From Ceratothoa steindachneri (lineage: Eukaryota > Arthropoda > Malacostraca > Isopoda > Cymothoidae), in NCBI GenBank assembly GCA_963969495.1, contig OZ018318.1:97493413-97557412 (forward strand): DNA of 64,000 nucleotides, given 5' to 3'. Shown in pieces: positions 55,770-64,000 of this stretch. Under the pieces are notes generated by a model. It saw only the letters and a program-made list of their open reading frames with translations. It did no database searches and was not told the origin of the DNA. A program made the position numbers and the translations under genes. Positions within the stretch are counted from its first letter, which is position 1. Each line of letters starts with the position of its first letter.

Positions 55770-56850
55770 GTGAAGGCCTGTGGGTCCATGTTTAATTTCT
55801 AATGCTCCCCTCCCGGGTCCTCTGGAAAAATAAGTTAGTAGATTATTTAACCCACTACACTAGTGGGATAAGCCCCCTATCTGTTCCTAATACTATCTTG
55901 CCACATTGTTCTGGAGCGCACACTCTCTGACCATCCTACCTGATTAGGCTTAGCCCAAAAGTGGCCCTGCCGTCAGATTCGGGCTCGTCACCGATAACCG
56001 AGCGCCTTCCCTGGCCCCTAACGGGGTCTCCTTCGGAAGCTCACTACACCTTACTACTGACTGCTTCTGAGACCTTGCTGGTGGTGAGGTTATACTGTGC
56101 GAGATGGAAATAAAGTAGAAGAGTTTAGGATATAAAAAGGTATAGTATGCGATAGAAAAACTTAAGGAGATCACAGCTTTGGGGTGATTCCCCGCGAATC
56201 TGAAACAGGAGGTCTCTCCAATCAGTCTGATTCGCGGAAATATTTCTTCTTTCTTCTCTTTGGTATATACCTAAACGTATATAGAAAATGCTCTCTTTGC
56301 AAAGTTATTTCATGTAAAAGGATTGATGTAACTTAGCAGTGCTTAGATCGCTGTGAGTTGTCAGATGAACTAAGCCGTCAGTGACTTATTATTCAGACAT
56401 TGGACATAATAAGAGATGAAATATAGGTAGAATTAGAGAGAGAATAGTAAGAGAGTAAAGTGGTTAAAGGGTGAGTTTAAAAAATAGATGATGTGTAAGA
56501 GACAGAATAAAAAGGTCCCTGGTGAAAGGGTAGCTCTGTCGATTTATGTTAGTTTCGTATGTTTTTGGTTGTTTTTTTCTTAATTTAATAAACTACAAAT
56601 CATAAATTTATAGTTTATTTAATTAAATTAATCATAGTTAATTTAATTATTGTTTTCGATCTTAATGATCTTTGGCGGGGTTTTATTCCCGCTGTGAGTT
56701 TTTGAAAAAGTTTTTTATTATTTTCATTTAAAATGAATTTAAATTGAATTTGAATACTGAATTTGGATACTTTGTTTGAGTTTTGCACCCAAAAAAATTT
56801 TTAATTTGAGATTTAATTTAGTAAAGGAACCTGCGCATTACATTGGATGT
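55770..56850. other. leader of copy B and spacer to copy A
   Basis: 55790-56220 is GC-richer and probably the 5' untranslated region of copy B. 56220-56850 is AT-rich, without a gene, and may include the 3' untranslated end of copy A. Confidence 0.4.
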
Positions 56851-56865
56851 TTTTTGTCAGTTCTG

Positions 56866-59580
56866 TCACGTGTATTTCGGAGTTACGTCATCGTCGGACT
56901 GTAATTTACTACTTTTGAATGGTCTTACTTGTCGGTCTACTTTGATTTCTAAGTGTGTACGAGAGAATTCAGGAGTCAAGCGGACGCCAATGGCTTGCCA
57001 TATCCTCTTAGCTCTCGCCTGAAGCGCCAAGTTAATCGGAGATAATCCAACCGAGTCGTGGAGCTCGCTCTGTCGTTTATGTTCTCTTCTTCGGGTGTTA
57101 GTAATGAGTAGTACCGCTTTGTTCTGGATGACTTGAAGTTTCGCAATGTGGGTCTTGTTGCTCGCATTGAACGGCACCGGGGGTACAATAGTCTCGAGCG
57201 AATGCACGCATTGAATATTTTGAGTTTATTTGAGCGCTTAAGGTCAATGATCCTATAAAAATCCCTCAAATCTTTCTTGTCATTGGCGACTGTTCGCTCG
57301 ATACGACTCTTGTAGCCCCTGTGGTGATTTTGAGCCCCAGAACCGTCCCTTCCAGGCAGTACAGGCAGTAGGGGATTCTCTCCACCTCTACCCGTATATC
57401 GTTGAAGGTCTTGTGAAACATGGGAATTATTTTGAATTTTTGAGCATTGGTTGATATCTTCCATTTCCTCTCGAAAGAGTTGATGTTGATATCTCCCTAG
57501 CCGTGTTTTCCGCCATAAATTCCTGTGAACGTAAGCTGCGGTAGAAATTTGCGAAATGTCGTCAGCGAACTGGACGTATATTGTACCTTCGAAGAGAGGA
57601 TGTGGGACCCCTGATTCGAGCTCGAATTCGGGGTCTTTGTGTTCTCTGATATATATGCTCTCCTCTCCATTATGTAATCGCATAGAATCCTCTCAAGAAT
57701 TGGGTTGAGGCCTACTTGAAGGATCTCATATTGCAGTCCTCTCTTCCAAACTTTATCAAAAGCTTTTATAACATCGCGGAGCGTTAGGTCAGCAAGCTTT
57801 TTGCTTGCCTTGATGTTTGCAAGTTTTTCCGTAATAACGGCTAGTGCTGTGTCAGTCCCTCTTTTCTTTCTGAAGACGTGTTTTTGCTCGTTATGCAAGT
57901 AAGCTTCATCGAGGAAAGAGTTGACCCTATTTGACAATATCTTCTCGAAGACTTTGTCAGCAAATTCCAGGAGAAATATCGACCGAAAGCTCGCAGGGCA
58001 GTCCAGAAGCTTTCCCGATTTGGGAATGAAGATCATCTTTGCCACTTTTCACTGATCGGAAAAGTAGCCCGTGTTCAGAGCGGCATTCATGATGTTAAGA
58101 AGCCCATTCAGAACATTAGGCGGGGCCTTGATGAAATTCTCCCTGGTCAGCCCCGTAGTACCCGGTGGTCTTTCACGAAAGGATTTTAGTGCGAGGGAGA
58201 GCTCTTGGGCAGTTATTTTACTCCCATAGCCCTCCATCACTTTTTCGTGCGACACACAATGATTAGGGGAGGTTTTATGTATTTGTGTGTTTAGCTGTTG
58301 GATTATGTCATTTAAAAAATAGATGTCATAATTGTCATTTTCTTCGCGACTAATTTTGAAGATTGAAGACCAGAAAATCCTAAACATTTCCTCAATCTCT
58401 TTAGTTTTGTCAATTTTTTTACCTTCATGTATAGGTGTAATTTTTTTCTGTAGCGGTTGTCCTTTTAACCGTTTATATGTCTGCCAAAATGTGCGTGAGT
58501 CTCTTTCTATGTCGAGTCCTTCAATCAGTCTGTCCCATACCTGTATTTGTTGGTCCGTAATTAGTGTCTGGAGTTCGTCTTTATTCTGTCTTATTCTTTT
58601 ATGGCATTGTGGTTTGGGCCTATCAGCGCTACTACATTGGACAGGTCCCTATATTCTTAAGCCAGGGCTTTCTTGGGAGTGGTCCAAACGGGAGCTGCGA
58701 GGGTTTTATATTTGATACGGGGAATACTATTTTGATCTGCTTTAATTAGGAGGGCGGTGGATTTATCGAGCTCTTCATCTATCTCTTCTAAATTGGCATC
58801 AAGTAAAGGGTCTGGGATATAATTTAGAAGGTAATTTTTGTTTTTTCCAGGTTCGCCTGCTTATAGCTTTTGCGTTCTGGGATTTCAATTTGAATGGGAT
58901 TTACGCCAATTGTAAATTTAATAGCCTGGTGGTCACTCGGAATTATTGGGCCCGGTTTAATGTAGTAGTTGTACGGAAACCTGATACTGGATAAAACGAT
59001 ATCAGGTTTCGTTGCTGCATTCCCTGTAATGTACGTCAGGATTTCTGGTTTGATTCTAGTCACGTATTGTCTGTCAAGTAATACTTCGATGTTTGCTGCC
59101 TGCATTGTTGTAGGGGGTATACCCTCCCACTGCACATCTTGAATTCAGATCTCCAGCAAATATTACGTTTTTCTTATGGCTGAAGATCTTTAGATGGTTG
59201 TGCATGGGTACATAGCTGCGTCTTAGGGGTTGATACCCCGTGGCCACGACCAGCCCCGTCCAGGATAGTGCCTACCTCAATGGCAAGGTATGATTTATCT
59301 AACTCGGGTAGTTTTTTGTATTTAGTCCTTTTTTGAAGGCTATTGCGCAGCCGTCATACCGTTCCTGGCTATAATTTTTGCTAATGACGTCGTATTGAAA
59401 TATTTTTAATTCTTTTTGCGTGGTTACTCCATGCTTGTTGATAATTATTATGTCAGGGTCACTTTGTCGCAGAATGTTGCCATAGATGGAACCTTTTCCG
59501 TCCCACCCATCGACATTCATTTGTATGATCGTAAGTCTATTGGTCATTTTGTGTAATGTTGGTTCTTTTAGTGCGTGGGA
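56866..59580 (-). pseudogene. Jockey-like ORF2: endonuclease and reverse transcriptase
   Basis: The endonuclease starts MTNRLTIIQMNVDGWDGKGS (59547) with ERYDGCAIAFKKG, then ATKPDIVLSS and IIPSDHQAIKFTIG (SDH block, about 58930). The RT starts near 58390 (LKSFRERPPGTTGL). MAKMIFIPKSGK and SFRSIFLLEFADKVFEKIL (58045-57950) and LTLRDVIKAFDKVWKRGLQY (first catalytic Asp) follow. VQFADDISQIS (about 57580) is the FADD palm motif. The tail has LQVIQNKAVLLIT and SPINLALQARAKRI, ending at 56866. Frameshifts near 59290, 57560 and 57230, and loss of the endonuclease Glu (NKHG for NEHG), show it is dead. J-clade by motif style. Confidence 0.82.
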
Positions 59581-59939
59581 TTAAAGTAGACGCTTATTCG
59601 CGATCTACTCTAGCCCCATGGGGTGTACTGGGCAGGGTGCGCTCCCTGCCGTTTCTTTTCTTTCAAAATTCGGTATCGGTAATCGTGTGAAAACAGTCCG
59701 TGGTCAATTTGATCTTATTTTGTGCCAGGGCCTCCTCAACCTATCGCTCCGGAAACTCGTCTAAGGAATCCCACTTGTATCGTCCGGTGCTAAAACCCTC
59801 CGATACTTCGCTGGAATCAATTTCAGCTGGGAATGGAGTCGATTCAGGGGCATATAGTTTTAGGTTGAAACCTCTCGCGTGGTATTTTATTTGGTGTTCC
59901 CACCACCTTGATAAGAAGGTAGACCTTGGGCCACAAGTT

Positions 59940-61030
59940 TTGAAGATTTTTCTCGACCTAGGAGACCTGATCTCCTTGGGTCGGATTGCTTCCTTGGCTG
60001 GTGTGTGTTTTTGTTTTTACTGGTGTGCTTTTTTTCGGTGTGAGTGGCGCTTGTTTTTGTGTTGGTGTTTCTTTAGGCTTGTTTAGTCGGGGGTCATGTG
60101 AGATGGCTGTCTTCTGTGTTGGCACTTTTTGGCACTTGTCTTGGCACTGAGGAGCTATGGTTATACGCATAACCTCCTCTGAAGGAGGGTTATCGGGAAA
60201 CCACATCTCCTGCAGCCCGTTCTTTACGAGCATACGGTTGACTTCTGTAGCAAAGGTACCAGGGCGAGTTAAGTTTGCAATGTGTGCATAATATATGCAA
60301 CACATTATTTTTGTGAAATGCTCGTTTTCGATGTGTAGGTATGTCTTTTGGGGGGTAGATTCGGCGATAGCGGCTTTAGCAACTTTGGCGTATGTTGAAT
60401 TTGCTTTTATCTCCTTTGTTTCACGTTTGAGTCTGCTTTGCTTGCTCATCTCCTGCTTTTTTACTGGAAATGCCATAAACATGGTCCTGTGTGCGACTTT
60501 GCAATTCAAGCATTTTGTGGTAGTATTCTTGCAGTCAAGCCAAAAATGGTCGTGACCGGCACAGATGGAGCATAGCTTAAGGTCTTTGTTTTCAGGCCAG
60601 TTGGAAGTTTTATGTTTTTTTTACTTGTAGCACCAAAAGCACATCTGCAAGTCAACAAACTCCTCGCGTTCCATAATATGTTCTGGGCAGACTCTCACGT
60701 TAAAGAGTAGTAATCCATTGTCCTTAGCCTTTTGAGTTATAGCCGTGTCTTCAAAACAACCTTGAACACGTGCGTGTATGTTTCAAATTTGATGACTTCA
60801 GCTACCTTTGCCCATTCGTGGTTCCTCTCGATTTCCTCTTTGATTGTGTCCCATGAGTGGCTTTCAACCCAGAGGTCGAGGCGCCTGCATATTAAACTGC
60901 GGTGAGTCTTAATTTGTGGCGGTGTGGTCGGTTTTAGGTTAATTGTCTTAAGGCATTCAACAGCTTTTCCCGAGGTCAAGGCTTCCCAGTCGCCCTCTTT
61001 CGCGCAGATAGCTGAGTATCCATTGTTTAA
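59940..61030 (-). pseudogene. Jockey-like ORF1: gag-like protein with zinc knuckles
   Basis: The reading begins near 61030 (NNGYSAICAKEGDWEALTSG) without an in-frame ATG. It continues LKPTTPPQIKTHRSLICRRL and KVAEVIKFETYTHVFKV (60979-60740), the RNA-binding domain. After a frameshift come CFWCYK, a stop, then CSICAGHDHFWLDC (exact C-x2-C-x4-H-x4-C) and CLNCKVAH (60640-60500). The C-terminal half (60509-59958) is Lys/Pro/Thr-rich with STYAKVAKAA. The product would bind LINE RNA. Confidence 0.78.
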
Positions 61031-61340
61031 TTAATTAGTCTAACAAGGGCAATGCGTAGGGTTCCGTATACTTTTTCAAAAACTTTTTCTCAGTCGGGTT
61101 TTGAAGCCTCCGGGAGGACTCGAAAGGGTTAACGGAGAGTTTCCCTCATCTCTCCTGCATCATATGATGCGTTAGGGTCTGTATGTATAAGTGTATTTAT
61201 GCACTTAAAGGTGTTCATAGAAGGGAAGAGTTGAGAGAGAAAAGGGGATCAATGTCCAAATAATTTCGCTTTACCTTAAAAAACTCTTTCAGGCTAGTGT
61301 GTGGGCCAGGTGAGGCTTCGGTCTCCGTCTCTACGAAGGA

Positions 61341-61700
61341 GTGAAAATTGTTTCGTAAGCTTCTAAAATCTCAAGCCAGTGTTCCACTTTTTTAAGCGTA
61401 TTCCGCTTTATCACTATCCCGAAATTCACTACTCGAAGCGAGTATCAAAAATCACTTATGCAAAATTTGTTTTACAATTTTCGTTCCGAGACTGTCACAG
61501 CAAGTACAGAGACTAACTCAGGCAACCAGAGCAGTAACTTATTAGTCAGACAATCTGAGCCTTCCAATTTTATATGTTTCTTGTAGCGCTTAGTTTTCCC
61601 TTAACAATTCCCTGCACCATGATTGGTCAATTTTTGTAATACTTATTTTCACGTAGAAAAACTATATATAGTGTATCGATTAGTCAATAATTCCATTTCT
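61341..61700. other. spacer without recognised gene
   Basis: No motif; ends at the hammerhead-like motif. Confidence 0.45.
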
Positions 61701-61709
61701 GCTCATTCT

Positions 61710-61735
61710 CTGAAGATGACCTTACACGGTCAAAG
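61710..61735 (+). ncRNA. hammerhead-like ribozyme motif 3
   Basis: CTGAAGA (61710-61716), one T, helix II GACC/GGTC around TTACAC (61718-61731), then AAAG where GAAA is expected. Same layout as the motifs at 13143 and 38423. It lies upstream of the PLE fragment at 62390 on the same strand. The missing G12 predicts loss of activity. Confidence 0.4.
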
Positions 61736-61920
61736 TAAGTCTAAGAATAAAGAATATCATTCGTGGATGTTTGGTCTTGCCTCGAGGAGCACGTTTAAAA
61801 ACTTGTAAGAAACATTAAGAAAATACAAGTTAAAATTAATAACGCTGCCATAGTTTCGAACTTCAATAGTAATTTATAAGCATATAACATGGGCTTTTAC
61901 CTAATTTTCTCTCTCTCTCT

Positions 61921-61983
61921 AAAAATATTACTGCAAGGAAAAATTATTCCGTTTTCTCTTTCAATGTGGTTTAATGGATTCAT
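61921..61983. repeat. 63-bp direct repeat, copy 1
   Basis: Identical over 63 bp to 62282-62344. It starts AAAAATATTACTGCAAGG and ends AATGGATTCAT. Confidence 0.95.
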
Positions 61984-62160
61984 TTTCATCATTCTCTCGT
62001 GCTACTTTGAGAGATATATACATTTGTATATCTGCCACGCATTTACCTATTCCTCATTTATTCTTTGTATTCCCAAATAATTTTCTATTTCTTTCATAGT
62101 CTCCGTTCGAGCTGGCGAAAGTGTTCCTTAAAAGCTATTCTATTCGGAGAATCTTTAGGT

Positions 62161-62270
62161 TCTCTGCGTAGCGTAGTGTACTAACGGCATACTTTTAACT
62201 GTGATCAAAGCGGTACTCGCTGCCTCAGTGTTCCTGGTTCGAATCGCTTCCCTACACGGATTTTTTTTTA
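62161..62270 (+). mobile_element. tRNA-derived SINE-like unit
   Basis: An A-box-like TAGCGTAGTGT (62169-62179) and a B-box-like GGTTCGAATCG (62236-62246) are 67 bp apart, followed by a run of nine T (62261-62269), a pol III stop. The arms do not fold into a good tRNA cloverleaf and the T stem does not pair, so this is not a functional tRNA. It could be a SINE head or a decayed tRNA gene. Confidence 0.5.
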
Positions 62271-62281
62271 AAAAAGGTAAT

Positions 62282-62344
62282 AAAAATATTACTGCAAGGA
62301 AAAATTATTCCGTTTTCTCTTTCAATGTGGTTTAATGGATTCAT
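62282..62344. repeat. 63-bp direct repeat, copy 2
   Basis: Partner of 61921-61983, directly followed by a 20-bp (TA)n run. Confidence 0.95.
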
Positions 62345-62365
62345 ATATATATATATATATATATT
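62343..62365. repeat. short (TA)n run
   Basis: About 22 bp of TA between the direct repeat and the PLE fragment. Confidence 0.9.
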
Positions 62366-62389
62366 AGACACACCGATGAGCTCCCTGTT

Positions 62390-62890
62390 GGCCCATGTTG
62401 ACCATGGGCCAACATGTCACCTTGCTGCAATACGTAGATAATACGCTTATCTTAGTCCCCCGAAAGTTTCATGTAAAAAATATCCTCCCGAAGTTCAACG
62501 ATTTGTATCATAAAATAATGATCACCTACAATGAGGAAGAAAACAACTCTCTCCATTTTCTTGGTGTGATAGTCAACGAGGTGAAGTTACAATAAAGTCT
62601 TCTGCCCACGCGAAGTATAGCAACAAGGAGGACTACTTACTCTTCCTCTCGGCCCAAGATCAACGTAGGAAATCTAGATTTTCAAAATTGTGTGTTTCCT
62701 TTGAGTCCCCCGGATTTGCGGATACGCCAGGCAAAGCACAATTCCAGAAACCATTCGAGAGTCTCCACTTACCAAAGGTTTTTATATAGAGAGCTAGAAT
62801 GAAAGCTCAAATGAATAAAATGCGCTCTGTTTCAGGATACGAGTACCTCATCCGAAAGCGTGATAGTGGTATAATTAAGCCGTTTTTCAG
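62390..62890 (+). pseudogene. Penelope-like RT fragment with damaged YVDD
   Basis: The plus strand reads LLQYVDNTLILVPRKFHVKN, where the family has YVDD. It continues ILPKFNDLYHKIMITYNEEE, NNSLHFLGVIV and, in other frames, YSNKEDYLLFLSAQDQR and SGYEYLIRKRDSG. These are the palm and following blocks of PLE reverse transcriptases of the group whose endonuclease carries NYIGM, as in the piece at 14.8-15.3 kb. The second catalytic Asp is Asn. Upstream RT blocks and the endonuclease are missing. Confidence 0.68.
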
Positions 62891-62899
62891 CAATGCTTA

Positions 62900-63999
62900 A
62901 CGTAACACTCAAGACTGGCATACATCTAGTGCAGGCTGCAAGGAAGTAAAATCACAGACCTAGCCTGGGACAAAAAAAGAGAGAGTAACACGGGACAGGT
63001 CAGTAGTCTGTGAGATTCTTGGCAAGTAATGTGAAACACAGTACTAGGGAATAGAACTACATGGGCATGAAAACCAGAATTATGGACGACAACTATAATC
63101 AACTATAATCGGACTCCAAATTAAGACCTCAACGCCTAGTAAAGAGGCAAAGCTAACCAGAGGAGAGATCAGAAACGCTAAATTTTCATCGGAACTGAAG
63201 AAAGAAAATTAAAAGAAAAAAGAAGGATATGCGTCTGCTAGTCTAGTTTGAGATTTCTCCTGTTTTCATTAGACAGGTTAGATGCCCTATAGGATATCTT
63301 ACCCTTAAATTTTACCTTTTTTCTGCCTAATCTTCTACACTTTTTAAATTCATATAAGAAACATATCTCGAGCACCACAAGGCTTAGGAACAACTTGAAA
63401 CTAAAGTGTAGTGAACCCCTGAAAGAAGTCCCGTTAAGAGAGCATGAAGAAGGGTGGTCTTAATGATCAATAGGCAGTGCGAAAAAAAGAAGAGAAATGT
63501 CCGGACAGACGCTCTTTTATAGCATGAAGATGACAACATTGCAAAAAACGGCACCGAAAAAAAAAACAAAGCTGCTCTGAATGCGGCCTAAGGAGGGCCT
63601 TTTTGGAAGAAATGTGCCTAACAGAGAAAAGAAATACCTCAATTGCGACGGGCCGCACTGACAATTGTAATAGCTTACCCAAAGAGAAAATACAGGTAGA
63701 TCATTTTAAGAAAGAAAAATCACAAAAGAAGCAAAGCAGAAAATAAGAAAAACGCAACCTACGTATACGTGCCTAAGGCCGCACTACTACAGATGAGGGA
63801 GACAAAAACTCATCTGACAGTACCCAATGACTCATCATGTAACTTGCTACGTTAATACTAACTCTCTTTGCACATAAGGAAAATAGGGAAAGCAGGAACA
63901 TTTTTATACCGCCTCACTACCAGGCTGGTTAAAAATGCTATACGATAGGATGTGGTTCCCTGTGAACCAACCCTCCTCAGAAATAGCAAACCTCAGTAT
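62900..63999. other. window end, no supported gene
   Basis: Mostly closed in all frames. The plus strand at about 63600-63700 reads NREKKYLNCDGPH, which weakly resembles a LINE ORF1 zinc knuckle (C-x2-C-x2-H without the final Cys). Too short to call. Confidence 0.3.
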
Positions 64000-64000
64000 T

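Larger units (their letters stand above)
56820..61340 (-). mobile_element. Jockey-like LINE copy A, near full length
   Basis: It contains both ORFs on the minus strand plus a GC-richer leader to about 61340. Boundaries are approximate; no target duplication was identified. It is oriented the same way as copy B, which lies 1 kb to its left. Confidence 0.7.

Noticed and set aside
62161..62270. Possible functional tRNA gene
   Set aside because: A and B boxes are present, but the T stem does not pair and no acceptor stem can be formed.

Overview
This is eukaryotic, almost certainly arthropod, DNA. The evidence is the combination of very long (TA)n and (CT)n microsatellites, spliced GT-AG introns, and degenerate copies of CR1, Jockey, Penelope-like (PLE), Gypsy, mariner/Tc1, hAT and piggyBac elements, plus transposase-like gene families that I remember mainly from aphids, chelicerates and crustaceans. 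A crustacean would fit well, but the sequence alone does not prove it. I found no host gene, rRNA, functional tRNA, CRISPR or bacterial-type gene. Every coding region I could recognise is a mobile-element relic with stops or frameshifts. Family names rest on motif recognition from memory; no database search was possible.

Layout. 0-2.1 kb: broken transposase-like gene (minus). 2.6-4.5 kb: a foldback element and a mariner (DD41D spacing) nested inside one (TA)n tract. 4.8-6.7 kb: a long foldback hairpin, a mariner scrap and a second mariner. 8.0-13.1 kb: a nearly complete CR1 (minus) with decamer 3' end, ORF2, ORF1 and a GC-rich leader. 13.1-19.5 kb: a hammerhead-like motif, then Penelope-like remains; one PLE is split by a piggyBac element (15.9-18.7 kb) that still shows an in-phase intron. 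22.0-22.7 kb: an internally deleted mariner. 24.0-26.0 kb: a two-exon transposase-like pseudogene. 29.7-37.1 kb: hAT, PLE, maT-like, non-LTR RT and transposase-like fragments and a palindromic CTCF-like site. 38.4-42.4 kb: a hammerhead-like motif, Tc1 pieces and a PLE whose 5' part is inverted.

43.2-44.4 kb is the most unusual stretch: about 1.2 kb of GC-richer DNA made of repeated hairpin modules whose stems vary in a compensatory way, without a convincing ORF. A larger block containing it is flanked by a 30-bp direct repeat. 45.8-50.0 kb: a hAT relic, two opposed mariner pieces and another transposase-like gene. 50.3-51.7 kb: a Gypsy RT/RNase H fragment without integrase. 53.4-61.3 kb: two Jockey-like LINEs on the minus strand, one with a large internal deletion. 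61.7-62.9 kb: a hammerhead-like motif, a tRNA-derived SINE-like unit inside 63-bp perfect repeats, and a PLE fragment.

The elements do not form a pathway. They record successive insertions in a gene-poor region. The features worth following are non-coding: the hairpin array, the hammerhead-like motifs, the CTCF-like palindrome and the use of (TA)n tracts as insertion sites.
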